Shown here in pieces: positions 48,210-57,236 of a stretch of 64,000 bases of DNA. The notes under the pieces are model-generated. The model was not told where the DNA came from and made no database searches. It saw nothing but the letters and a program-made list of their open reading frames with translations. How positions within the stretch are numbered: position 1 is the first letter of the stretch; each line of letters opens with the position of its first letter. The position numbers and the translations under genes were made by a program. The DNA comes from Malassezia japonica (taxonomy: Eukaryota; Basidiomycota; Malasseziomycetes; Malasseziales; Malasseziaceae): assembly GCF_029542785.1 (NCBI RefSeq), contig NC_083374.1:186001-250000 (forward strand), read 5' to 3'.

Positions 48210-48298
48210 CGTGCCCGAAAAGCTGAGAAATGGAGCGGTGCCCGCCGGCCGTCGGTCCAACCACAGGTCACGTGATACTCCGCAGCTTGCTCGACACC
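48210..48298. promoter_or_regulatory. 89-bp divergent promoter NDUFB9/CUE1 with E-box
   Basis: GTCACGTGAT at 48267-48276 is a full RTCACGTGAY Cbf1-type site between a complex I subunit gene and CUE1. Confidence 0.55.
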
Positions 48299-48954
48299 AT
48301 GAACGATGTGCTGGGTGCGCTCTTTGCGCTCTTCGTGATATGGTTCATTCTGAGGTTCATTGGAGGCGGTGCGTGTAGCCAAGAAACTAATATAGGCAGC
48401 GGTGGTTCCGGAGCCATGTCGCCGCGCGATTCGCATACGACGCAGCAAATGGTAAGTGCCGAGGCTAATGTAGGTCGACACGGTCAAGGCCATGTTCCCT
48501 GATATCCCTGAAGTGTCCATTCGGTACGACTTGCTTCAGTCGGGAAGTGCAGAAGCGACGTGCGACCGTATTTTGCAGGACGGATACCTGCCCATTGTAC
48601 GTGACGCGCCTCACACAGCCTCCCCCACACTTTCCTGGCGCCGCCGAGCTCCGGCGGCCGCCTGCGACGCCGCGGGCCACACCAAGTACCGCGGCGCAGA
48701 GCAGCGCACCATCCACGACGCAGGGAAGCACGCCGAATCTCATTACGCGCTACAAGCTGGACGAGCGTGTGCAAAAAGAAGACGCTGGCATGGCGCCGGC
48801 CAGCAGCGTGTCCCCCCCCACTCCTGCTGTGGACTGGAACGCGCAAGCAAAAGATCGCGAGGCGGCCCTGAATGAACGCAAGGCGCAGCTGATTCTCCAG
48901 GCACGTAAGCGCATGGTCCAGCGCAAGGCGAGCGCCGAGTCCCACGCGACGTGA
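48299..48954 (+). CDS. CUE1: Cue1-like ER protein with CUE domain
   Basis: Four exons (48299-48368, 48396-48451, 48474-48596, 48619-48954; introns 27, 22 and 22 nt) give 194 residues. An N-terminal membrane helix (LGALFALFVIWFILRFIG) is followed by a Gly/Ser linker and the CUE domain VDTVKAMFPDIPEVSIRYDL, LQSGSAEATCDRILQDGYLP with the MFP and LL ubiquitin-contact positions. The C-terminal helix (NERKAQLILQARKRMVQRKA) resembles the Ubc7-binding region of Cue1 and relatives. It likely recruits a ubiquitin-conjugating enzyme to the ER for ERAD. Confidence 0.84.
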
Positions 48955-49015
48955 ATGTACTTAATTGGGCCTATATAGACAATGGCTAGCCCACCATGAA
49001 CTAGAAACCATTCTC

Positions 49016-49705
49016 TTACGCCTTGACGAGCTGGATTAGACACGTCACGTACCTTGAACGACCACGAAAAGTCGGCGTACACCACGCCGTCGTCGTCGAT
49101 GATCCTACTGCGGACGCTGTTGGTGCCGCTGCGCGCGAGCATTCCGCTTGGCGCCTCGCTCGGGGCAAAGCGCTTCACGTACGGCTCTCCACGGGGGGGA
49201 TACGACCCAATCATCTCTTCCATGCGGTCGACCGGCAGGCCCGCACGGCGCACAACGTGGAGGTACTTGAGGCCCGAGAGCACTTCGCGGCCGACGCTGC
49301 GTCAGGACAGGCACGTACGTAAAGTTGATCACGACCGCGTACTCGATTCCCTCGGGGATCTGGAGGGGGTTCTTGCTCACGCGTTCCAAGTCGCCCGGCT
49401 GATCGAGCTGGATGCCGATGCTCCCCGACGGAATCTTGTCACTTTCCAACGCGAGCGAGTGGATCGTGAGCTGAATTAGTCTCGCTTCTTACCTTGGGCT
49501 CATTCGGGTTCGGCGCGCTTCCGCCGGCCGTGATACCGAGCGACTCTTTCCAACGACGCAGGCTCTCGTCCTCGGCATCCAGCGCTGCATACTCTTGCAG
49601 CGACTTCTTCTCGCCGGGCTGGTATCCCGCAGTGGCTATCGTTAGCCGAATCGACCTACGTGTAGGGTTCAAGTCGTCCTGAACAGCCGGGTTCTCACTC
49701 GCCAT
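49016..49705 (-). CDS. RDI1: Rho GDP-dissociation inhibitor
   Basis: Five exons (49660-49705, 49493-49635, 49319-49470, 49053-49296, 49016-49030) give 199 residues; introns are 24, 22, 22 and 22 nt. The protein has LQEYAALDAEDESLRRWKES, the Rho-binding arm, then the immunoglobulin-like isoprenyl-binding domain with VGREVLSGLKYLHVVRRAGL, EMIGSYPPRGEPYVKRF, EAPSGMLARS and IIDDDGVVYADFSWSFKLVK. It extracts prenylated Rho GTPases from membranes. The last exon supplies only LVKA and the stop, as in other RhoGDIs. The first intron (24 nt) is a multiple of three with no stop, so retention would add eight residues in frame. Confidence 0.94.
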
Positions 49706-49836
49706 GGTGCGCACAAAGGACGCACCCCGACACTGCCTTGCATGGCCCCAGCGACGCTTACTCAGCGGGTTTATTCAGCGACCCGCCGGGTGTCGCGCAG
49801 GTTGCGACGACGTCGGAGCCGTGGTGCACGATTGGG

Positions 49837-51312
49837 ATGCTGCGGCGCGCGACAACGGCTGCTTTGCGTGTGCACGCACGCGGTGCAGTACGTGTGCCCT
49901 TGCGGCCCCTGGCCACATCGTCGGGGCGTCTAGCAGAGAACAAGCCAAAAGACCCTGCGAAAGACGCCCGTGCCACGTCCAAAAATAGCCCGAGCAAGGC
50001 GCCCAAAGCGCATGTCGATCCATCGGCGCCCAAAGCGCCTGTCGATCCGTCGGCACCCAAGGTCGATGTGTCGGAAACCGCGCGCAAGGCGCGCGCGGCG
50101 ATGGCGAAGCAGATGCGTGCCGCCGATGAGTGGCCGCACACCGCCGACGACGGCGCGGATCCGGCCCAGCCGCTGGTCAGCCCGACGGCCGAGGACCTGC
50201 TCAAACAGCGTTTTCTGCATGCACAGAAGCGTGCACCGGGCACGAGCCTCATGATGGGCGGCAGCGGTACGCCAAAAGACGTCCCGTCGTTCTTCCGCGA
50301 GGACAAGGAGAACAAGAGCGAGGATACGAGCCTCATGGGCTCGCCGAGTGCGCCGGCGCCGAAAGAGGACGCAGCCGAGGCGCCCGAGCCCCCGAAAGAC
50401 GAGCCCCCGAAAGAGGCACCCAGCGACGTCCTCCCGAAAGAGATGCCCGTCTTTCAGTCGGTGGCGATGGAGCCGCCGCCCCATCACCCCCGGTATAACA
50501 AGTATGAACAGCCCTTCAACACGCACGTCTTTGTGCGGCGACTGGAGGAAGGCGAGTGGCGCAGCAAGCACGGCGCGTCGCCTCCGCCGCCCCCCACGCA
50601 AGACGGCGTGGAGAACGGGGAGCCGAGGCGCCGCCACGATCCAGCCGAGGCGATTATGGACCTGACGCGCGCACTGCTGCAGGAGCGCGGCGAGCAGCTT
50701 GCGATGGATCACCTCGACCGCAGCGACCTCGATAATCAGCTGTACCTCTTCTCCAGCGCGTTGTCGGAGCTGCGTACCGAAGTTCGTGTGCGTGCGCGCA
50801 ACGATGCGGCGGCACTGCGCAGTCTCACGTCGTTGCTCCAGCGCGAAGTCGATGGCCTTTCGCAGAAACTGCAGGCGGAGATTGAGCGGCTCAAGCACGA
50901 TATCCAGGTGGACATGAACCACCGCAAGACCGAGGTCAAGGACGACAACAACAATCTCGAGCTCGAGATCCAGGACCTGAACAACCGCTTTACCATCTTC
51001 CTCAGTGATCTCAAGACCGAGATCGAGCAGAGTATCAAGTGGGATGCGACGCGTCGTGCGCTGGCGCTCGTCTTTGGTATTGTCGCGATCCTTGTATGTA
51101 CCCTGGCCCTGGCCGACTACTTCTCGCGTCCCGAGGTGATTGAGGCGACCAAGGCGAAGAAGAAGGGTGCTTCCGACGCCAAGGCGAAGAGTGCGCAGCG
51201 CTCGCTGCCTGTGGAACACGGCGAGGCAGACATGGAGGCGCCGCCGCCCAAGTCGGCGGAAGAATGGGGTCTGCTGCCGCGATACGATTCGGAAGAAGCC
51301 CGCTATGTATAA
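49837..51312 (+). CDS. DUF1640 mitochondrial coiled-coil protein (MCUR1/CCDC90 family)
   Basis: A single exon; from ATG 49837 it has 491 residues with a clear mitochondrial presequence (MLRRATTAALRVHARGAVRV). A longer frame from 49738 exists, but its first 33 residues do not look coding. After a Pro/Ala/Lys-rich middle, the DUF1640 domain covers about residues 225-440: FNTHVFVRRLEEGEW, EAIMDLTRALLQERGEQLAM, a long coiled coil, MNHRKTEVKDDNNNLELEIQ, and a C-terminal membrane helix (ALVFGIVAILVCTLALADYF). Yeast relatives Fmp32/Put6 and YLR283W/Put7 act at the inner membrane in proline metabolism; human MCUR1 affects calcium uptake and respiratory assembly. Confidence 0.86.
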   Translation: MLRRATTAALRVHARGAVRVPLRPLATSSGRLAENKPKDPAKDARATSKNSPSKAPKAHVDPSAPKAPVDPSAPKVDVSETARKARAAMAKQMRAADEWPHTADDGADPAQPLVSPTAEDLLKQRFLHAQKRAPGTSLMMGGSGTPKDVPSFFREDKENKSEDTSLMGSPSAPAPKEDAAEAPEPPKDEPPKEAPSDVLPKEMPVFQSVAMEPPPHHPRYNKYEQPFNTHVFVRRLEEGEWRSKHGASPPPPPTQDGVENGEPRRRHDPAEAIMDLTRALLQERGEQLAMDHLDRSDLDNQLYLFSSALSELRTEVRVRARNDAAALRSLTSLLQREVDGLSQKLQAEIERLKHDIQVDMNHRKTEVKDDNNNLELEIQDLNNRFTIFLSDLKTEIEQSIKWDATRRALALVFGIVAILVCTLALADYFSRPEVIEATKAKKKGASDAKAKSAQRSLPVEHGEADMEAPPPKSAEEWGLLPRYDSEEARYV

Positions 51313-51339
51313 AAGCTGTCTAGCACATAGGCAACCCAT

Positions 51340-53340
51340 CTAGTCCTTCAGGTTCAGCTTCTCGAGGTCGGGCGTGTCCTCCAGGAGCTTGGTCACCTTG
51401 CCGATCGCCACCGTTTTGCCCTCGTCACGCAACGTGAAGCGGCCGAGCTGGGGGTAGTCCTTGAAGCGCTCCAGGCACACGGGCTGTGCCGTCTGCACGA
51501 GCGCAATGATCTTCATGCCCTTCTTGGCAAACTGCGGCCCCCGGCGGGACTTTTTGCCCGTCTTTTTGTCGTAGTAGTGCAGGAGCTCGATGAGGTTCAC
51601 CTCCTCGGACAGGGCGTGCGCGTGCATCACGGCACTGTAGCCGGCGCACATAATGTTGCGGTGCTCGAGGATGGCGAGCTGCGCCTCGAAGCGCGTCACG
51701 ACATGCACCGGGTCCTTGGCGTCGGTCAGCACAAAGCCGGCCTGCACCTCGTCCATGTCTGCACCCTTGAGCTTGATGCGCACATTGTCGCCCGAGATCG
51801 CAGCAGGCACCTCTTCGTCGACCTCACTAAAGATGCCGGCCACCTCGACCTGCGTGCGGTTCGGCATGAGCACCAAATTATCGCCCTTCTTCACCTTGCC
51901 GCTCTCGAGCTTGCCGACAATGTAGGTGCCCATGTCCGCGTACTTCTCGCTGACAGGCAGCTTCAGCGACTCGTTCAGCTTGCGGTCGCCGAGGTCCATC
52001 GAGTCCAAAAACGGAATGAGCGCGGGACCGTCGTCCCACGGGCACACCTCCTTCGAGACGTGCTCCTTGAGGTTCGCACCGGAATAGGCCGACACGGGAA
52101 TAAAGGTCAGGTCCGTCTTGGGGTTGAAGCCGGCGCTCTTGAGGAAGGGCAAGAGCTTGCCGATAATCTCGTCGTAGCGCTCCTTGTCCCAGTTCACCGT
52201 CGGGTCGTCCATCTTGTTCACAACGACCACCAGACGCTGCACGCCGGCCGTCTTGACAAGCATCGCGTGCTCACGCGTCTGACCACCACGCTCGAAACCA
52301 GTCTCGAACTCGCCGCGACGCGCAGAAATAACAAGAATCGCAATGTCGGCCTGCGCCGCACCGCCAATCATGTTGGGCACGTACGACTTGTGGCCCGGCG
52401 CGTCGAGCAGGGTGTAGCGGCGCTTCTCCGTCTCAAAGTACGCACGGCCGACCTCGACGGTCTTGCCCTTGGCACGCTCCTGCGACGTCGAGTCGAGCGC
52501 CCAGGAGAGGTACCACGACTCACGGCCCAGCTCCTTTGCCTCGCGCTCGTACTTTTCAAGCGTACGCTTGTCCACCATACCGGTGAGATAGAGGAGGTTG
52601 CCGCCCATGGTCGACTTGCCGGCATCGACGTGGCCGACAAAGACCACGTTCATGTGCGACTTGATCTCGGTCTCGCCAAAGAGGTCCTTGAGCGTGTCCT
52701 CGTCGGTCGCCTTGCGCGCATCGTCCATGACCTTGTCGGCGTCGACCGCGGCCTTGTCGGCGACCTTTTTCTCGACCTTGACCTGCTGCTTAACGGCCTG
52801 GCCCTTGGTCGCGGGCTTCTCGGCAGACTTCTCGGCAGGCTTCTCGGCGGCCTTGTCGGCGGCCTTTTCAGCAGGCTTCTCGGCGGCCTTCTCTGCCGGC
52901 TTCTCGGCCTTGGGCTCGGCCTTGGGCGGTGCGGGCTCCTTCTTCGCGCCGCCGAGCGAGATGCTCACGGCCTTCTTGGCGCCGGCCGGCTTGTCGGCCG
53001 CCATCGCAGCCGCCATCGGAGGGAGTGGCGCAGTGCCAGTCGTCGACGCCTGCTTCGGCGCGCCAGCGCCAGGGGCAGCAAGGCCAGCGCCGCCAAAGCC
53101 TTGGCTCGTGTAGTCCTGGCCCTGCAAGCCGCCGTTGAAGCCCTGGGCGCCAAAGCCCTGGCTCGTGTAGTCCTGCGCAAAGTCCTCGCCTACGTTGCCC
53201 TGACCGGTAAAGCCCTGGTTACCAAAGCCCTGGTTATAGTAAGCATCGTTGCCCTGCTGCTGTTGGGGCTGCGCGAATGTGCGCGGCACAAACCCAGACG
53301 CAGCGGGGTTGAATCCAAAGCTCGGGGCGTTGGGGTTCAT
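51340..53340 (-). CDS. SUP35: Translation termination factor eRF3
   Basis: A single exon of 666 residues. The start MNPNAPSFGFNPAASGFVP looks like overlapping PAM2-type motifs for binding poly(A)-binding protein. Residues 25-90 are a short Gln/Asn/Gly/Tyr-rich segment (NDAYYNQGFGNQGFTGQG), followed by a Lys/Ala/Pro/Glu repeat region (KPAEKAAEKPAEKAADKAAE). The GTPase domain has VFVGHVDAGKSTMGG, DAPGHKSYVPNMIGG and VNKMDDPTVNWDKERY, and the EF1A-like domains 2 and 3 end VTKLLEDTPDLEKLNLKD. With eRF1 it releases the finished protein at stop codons. The N-terminal part is prion-like only in mild form. Starts of this gene and OST2 lie 63 bp apart. Confidence 0.96.
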   Translation of the reverse strand: MNPNAPSFGFNPAASGFVPRTFAQPQQQQGNDAYYNQGFGNQGFTGQGNVGEDFAQDYTSQGFGAQGFNGGLQGQDYTSQGFGGAGLAAPGAGAPKQASTTGTAPLPPMAAAMAADKPAGAKKAVSISLGGAKKEPAPPKAEPKAEKPAEKAAEKPAEKAADKAAEKPAEKSAEKPATKGQAVKQQVKVEKKVADKAAVDADKVMDDARKATDEDTLKDLFGETEIKSHMNVVFVGHVDAGKSTMGGNLLYLTGMVDKRTLEKYEREAKELGRESWYLSWALDSTSQERAKGKTVEVGRAYFETEKRRYTLLDAPGHKSYVPNMIGGAAQADIAILVISARRGEFETGFERGGQTREHAMLVKTAGVQRLVVVVNKMDDPTVNWDKERYDEIIGKLLPFLKSAGFNPKTDLTFIPVSAYSGANLKEHVSKEVCPWDDGPALIPFLDSMDLGDRKLNESLKLPVSEKYADMGTYIVGKLESGKVKKGDNLVLMPNRTQVEVAGIFSEVDEEVPAAISGDNVRIKLKGADMDEVQAGFVLTDAKDPVHVVTRFEAQLAILEHRNIMCAGYSAVMHAHALSEEVNLIELLHYYDKKTGKKSRRGPQFAKKGMKIIALVQTAQPVCLERFKDYPQLGRFTLRDEGKTVAIGKVTKLLEDTPDLEKLNLKD

Positions 53341-53403
53341 CACGATCGAGCGCCGAGAACCCTGCGGGAGGATTTGTCTTTCTTCGCTGCCACGTGGCTC
53401 CAC
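53341..53403. promoter_or_regulatory. 63-bp divergent promoter SUP35/OST2 with E-box
   Basis: CACGTG at 53391-53396 lies within the 63 bases between the two start codons, the shortest divergent spacing seen here. If OST2 starts at the second ATG (53425) the gap is 84 bp. Confidence 0.5.
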
Positions 53404-53830
53404 ATGGGCGGGTGGCTTGACCGCATGCCTCCAAGCAAGTCGACCAAGGCCGCGCCGAGGCCCTCGGCCCTCGGCGAGGTGTCCGGCGCGCTGCACAAGC
53501 TCACGTCGTCGTACGAGAGCACGACGCCGGCACGCTTTAAGCTGATCGATGCGTTCCTCCTGTTCCTCTTCATTACCGGCGTCGCGCAGTTTGTGTACTG
53601 CGCGCTGCTCTCCAACTACCCGTTCAACTCGTTCATCGCGGGCTTTGCCTCGACTGTCGGCCAGTTTGTGCTCGCGATGGCACTGCGTATCCAGACGAAT
53701 CCCGCGAAGGATGCGGACAAAGGCGAGGCGTCCCAGGGCCGGTACGTCGCGAAACTCACCCAGCGCGTTTGCCGACTTTCTCATTGCCTCGGTCGTGCTG
53801 CACTTCTTTGTGATCAACTTCCTGGGCTGA
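53404..53830 (+). CDS. OST2: Oligosaccharyltransferase subunit Ost2/DAD1
   Basis: Two exons (53404-53741, 53764-53830; 22-nt intron) give 134 residues, or 127 from the second ATG at 53425. Three membrane helices are present: LIDAFLLFLFITGVAQFVYC, FNSFIAGFASTVGQFVLAMA and FLIASVVLHFFVINFLG. The sequence STTPARFKLIDAFLLF, YPFNSFIAGF, LRIQTNP and RAFADFLIASVVLHFFVINF is diagnostic of DAD1/Ost2. It is needed for N-glycosylation in the ER. The stop is 8 bp from the convergent YVH1 stop. Confidence 0.94.
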
Positions 53831-53838
53831 TCTATAGA

Positions 53839-55067
53839 TTATACTTGGTCTACCTTGGCGCGCTGTAGCGCAAATGCGGGTGTGACCCAGGCACCACTGT
53901 GTAAGAATCGACACGTACCATGCACACTGCGAGCCGACCCAGGTCCAGGTGCCGAGCTTGGCGTTGCACCGCGTATTGGGGCACTGCAGGCGCCCGCCCA
54001 TCTCGCCTTCGACGAGCCCGGAGGACTCGCTCATCCACCCGAGCGGCTCCACAAAGTACGCCGAGCACTGAGGGGAGAGGAGCAGGGGGCGCTGTGTGGT
54101 TTGCGCCATCATCCCGGCGCGAATGCGAGCGAGCTGAGGGGGGAGGTGGGTATGCTCAGGCTCCTGCATGCGCGCGGGCGTGTGGCCGACGCCTTTGCGC
54201 GCCGCGTCGCGCCGGTGCGGCTCAAAGGCCTGCTCGCCTTGGCCGGGCTCGTGCACGACGACGTGCTGCTCGACGGCCAGCTCGTGGCGGCACACTTTGC
54301 AGCGCAGCTTTGTGAAGCGCTCTTGCTTGACCTCGTTCACATCGATGCGGTAGTCCGAGTAGGGGTCTGTCGGTGCCGTGTAGGGGTAGGTGCTCAGCAG
54401 CATGTCGGGGCTCACGGCCCCCTCGAGCGCGTTCGTCTGGCTCACGAGGAAGCGGCGCACGTCGCGGCTCTGCAGATTCACCATGTAGTTTTCGCGCTGG
54501 TATAGCTCGAGCCTGTGTCAGCCAAGGCACGCACTGCTTCATGAAGCCCTCGTTCGGCGCGGCGATCGGGCGCTGCCGCCGAATGAGCGCCAGGGCCTGG
54601 GCGACGCTCAGGCGCCGACTCCACATGAGGTAGGCGGCGACGATCGTGACGCTGCGCGAGCACCCCGCCTGGCAGTGCACGAGCAACGAGCCTTCCGTGC
54701 GCGAGCTCCAGAGGCCCGGGCGGCCGTCGCGCAGCGTCAGTCCGTCGATCGCATGGTCGTCCACCTCCTCGTACGGCTCCGGGTCGGCCTCCCACTCCTC
54801 CTGGAGCGCATTCGCTATAAACTTGTTCGCCAGCGCAAAGTAGATATACGCGGGCGCGTCGTCGTCGTCGTTAATCGGCACGACCATGCGGTGGTCGTCC
54901 GGAATTTCGCGCGTGCTGTCGCCCTCCGCGAGCGAAATGTCCTTTGGCGGCACGGGCGGATTGCGCAGGCACGACACCACCCATTGGATGTTGGCTTGCT
55001 CGAGGTAGTCTGCCTCTAAGCACGAGGGGAGCTCGCCGATCCACAGGTGCGGCACCACCTCGTCCAT
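53839..55067 (-). CDS. YVH1: Dual-specificity phosphatase Yvh1 with zinc-binding domain
   Basis: Three exons (54535-55067, 53919-54512, 53839-53896; both introns 22 nt) give 394 residues. The phosphatase domain starts MDEVVPHLWIGELPSCLEAD and has the P loop VHCQAGCSRSVTIVAAYLMW. After the first intron come LELYQRENYMVNLQSRDVRR, and then the Cys-rich C-terminus: LRCKVCRHEL, CSAYFVEPLGWM, LQCPNTRCNAKLGTWTWVGS and CACGAWVTPAFALQRAKVDQ, which binds zinc. Yvh1 releases Mrt4 from pre-60S ribosomes, mainly through its zinc domain. The final exon is required for the last zinc ligands. Its first intron differs at only two or three positions from the first intron of PRE5. Confidence 0.93.
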
Positions 55068-55165
55068 CCTCCGTCGTGGGCGCTCCACACACCCCACCTT
55101 CGGCCGATGGGCGCCGTGGGCGCTCGGGGCAAACGAGAGGGGTATGTGGCTACAGGGTATCTACG

Positions 55166-55882
55166 CTAGACGGTGCGCGAGCCGCTACCGACGCCGACGC
55201 CGGCGGCTACGCGCAGCAGTTCGCGGGTCTGCATAAGGGTGCGGCCGAGCATGTTGCGGCCGCGGCCGATGGCATTCGCCGACGCCGCCGAGCCCCAGAA
55301 GGCGTCGTTGGGGCTCGCGTGCACGATCTCTGCGTCGCCCGTTTCCAGCAAAGCGATGCGAAGCTCAGAGTATTGCGTGAATTTTGTGAGGAGCACCATG
55401 CGCATCGCCTGCACGTTGGCGCCGCCTTTAATCCAGTCGGAGCGGACGTCCTTGGCATGTGCACGCGCAATGTGGATCGCGTCCAAGGCGTTGGACGTCT
55501 TGCGCACTTTGACCGCGAGATCGGGGCGGTGCTCGCTGAATTTTTGTGCCTGGAAGAGGTGCTCGGCGGTGGGGTAGCGCACGCCGTCCATCACCACGGG
55601 GTAGTTCGCGCTGTTGCTCAGCCAAAAGTAGGGCGAGTCTTTAGCGAAGAACTCGATTTTGTTTTCCGGCTCAGAGTTGCGGCGGAACGGGAGCAGATCG
55701 CCAGTCTGTGGGGAAGTTGAAGCGGATGTGGGGGCCTCGCTCTCGGCAGGTGATAAGAGCACAGGTGGCGCGAGCGTCGCTTGTGGTTCCTCCTGGGGCG
55801 CCTTGGCGTCCGCCGCGGGCACGTCGATGGGCTCGACGCGGCTTGCGCGGCGTGACTGGAATTTTGAGATGAACTTCTGCAT
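55166..55882 (-). CDS. NADAR-domain protein (YbiA-like N-glycosidase fold)
   Basis: A single exon of 238 residues. A variable, Pro/Ser-rich N-terminal third precedes the NADAR domain: NKIEFFAKDSPYFWLSNSAN, YPVVMDGVRYPTAEHLFQAQ, KFSEHRPDLAVKVRKTSNAL, then HASPNDAFWGSAASANAIGR and NMLGRTLMQTRELLR. Bacterial YbiA members cleave damaged riboflavin intermediates, and the wider family acts on ADP-ribose and NAD-related metabolites. The conserved FxxKDSPYFWLSN, YPTAEHLFQAxKF and DAFWG blocks suggest an active enzyme. YVH1 follows in the same direction about 100 bp downstream. Confidence 0.85.
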   Translation of the reverse strand: MQKFISKFQSRRASRVEPIDVPAADAKAPQEEPQATLAPPVLLSPAESEAPTSASTSPQTGDLLPFRRNSEPENKIEFFAKDSPYFWLSNSANYPVVMDGVRYPTAEHLFQAQKFSEHRPDLAVKVRKTSNALDAIHIARAHAKDVRSDWIKGGANVQAMRMVLLTKFTQYSELRIALLETGDAEIVHASPNDAFWGSAASANAIGRGRNMLGRTLMQTRELLRVAAGVGVGSGSRTV

Positions 55883-56326
55883 GTCGTGTGCCCAGCAAAG
55901 TCCCTAGGGTATGCAGGGCAGAAAGACGCTTGACAGCCTGCCCTCGCTGCGCGGCCAAACGCTTCTTGCATCAGCGGCGGCCATGACGTGCTACGGACAT
56001 CTCCATCACGTGGGTGCGCCTGCTGGAGCCGCGGCCGGGGGCCGCGGCCGGGGATCGTCGTGCTGTGGACAGATCGATGTCTAGCATTTTTGGCGTATAC
56101 GTCCGACTACAGGGTATGACAAGAGCACCTCTCGCAGTGGGACGGCACAAGAGAACAAGAAGATGGACAAAGTACATAGCAGCGCCAGCCCATGTGTACA
56201 CTGCGCCTGTCGTCGTGCACACGACCCTCATGCATAGCATGCGGCAGCAAGTGCGTCACAGCATTTCGTAACAGTTGCTGCGACAATCACATAGGCGGCG
56301 GCATGACAATCATGCCAGCCAGCTTC
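55883..56326. other. Gene-free stretch between NADAR and eS7 genes
   Basis: About 444 bases; contains CACGTG at 56007-56012 (candidate NADAR promoter element) and a GC-only patch near 56030-56050 (GCCGCGGCCGGG repeats). No gene recognised. Confidence 0.4.
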
Positions 56327-56940
56327 TTAGATCGAGAAAGCGACGTCCTTGCCGGTGAGCTTGCGGTAGACGCTCGAGAAGGTCTCCAGCTTGTACTCGA
56401 GGCTGGTAGCGTCCTTCGAGTCGAGGGCGCAGCGGATCAGCTTGCTGCCGTCGGTAGCAATGCGGGTGCGCTTGGCAGTGATCTCGGTGGGGAAGACGAG
56501 GTCCTCGAGGATGGCGTTGTGCACGGCAGTGAGCGTGCGGCTGCGGGGCCGGGGCTGCTTAGCGCGGCTGTGGGGGCCCGGCTTGGGCAGGATACGGCGC
56601 TGGCCAACGAACACGACCTGGTGGTCCGAGAACTTCTTCTCCAGCTCACGGGTTAGCCTGATGGTTAGCTCTTGCTTCTTTTCGCATATACATACCGCTG
56701 CTGGATCTTGTGGAAAGCCTTGAGCTGGGGCATGGGGACAAAGACGACGTAAGCCTTCTTGCCGCCCTTGACATCCACCTCCTTCACGGCGCTGATCTGG
56801 AGGGGGCGCAGGTCAGCCTTGAGCTCCGGGACGTGGTTCTCCAGGTCAATCAGAGCCTGGCACACCAGCGTCTCGGTCTCAGTGGGGGAGCCGGCAGGCG
56901 CGTTCGCCGTACGGAAGATCTTCTGAGCAACAGAGGCCAT
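56327..56940 (-). CDS. RPS7: 40S ribosomal protein eS7
   Basis: Two exons (56696-56940, 56327-56657; 38-nt intron with GCTAAC branch) give 191 residues. The sequence [40 protein letters not shown], then after the intron [50 protein letters not shown] and [14 protein letters not shown] is eS7 throughout. The protein sits in the small-subunit body and helps form the SSU processome. Upstream at 57021-57032 stands the same 12-mer promoter element as at the eS25 gene. Confidence 0.96.
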
Positions 56941-57020
56941 CGCGTTAGTGGTGAGAGACAAATGCTTCGATCGCAGAGCCCTAGTTGCACGCGGCCGCCA
57001 AAACTATCCATTTTGAGAAG

Positions 57021-57032
57021 TATGTCACGTGA
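57021..57032 (+). promoter_or_regulatory. Shared ribosomal-protein promoter element (TATGTCACGTGA)
   Basis: Identical 12-mer to the one upstream of the eS25 gene and in the same orientation relative to the start codon, here 81 bp upstream. A second CACGTG lies about 30 bp further upstream (near 57064). Confidence 0.55.
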
Positions 57033-57236
57033 ATGAAACAGGAGGGAAACAGGAGAGAAGTTTGCACGTGGCATTCGTAGCCGACAGCGCAGCTGGGTGT
57101 GGAGAAGCACGGCGCACCGCCCGGCCGGCCAGAGGACTTCGCACACTGCTCCCCTGCCGGGCCTGTGGCCATCCTGGCGGCAAGCTTCCGCCTCCTAGAT
57201 CTCATAGAAAGCCACAACATTCCACTGCGAAACTAC

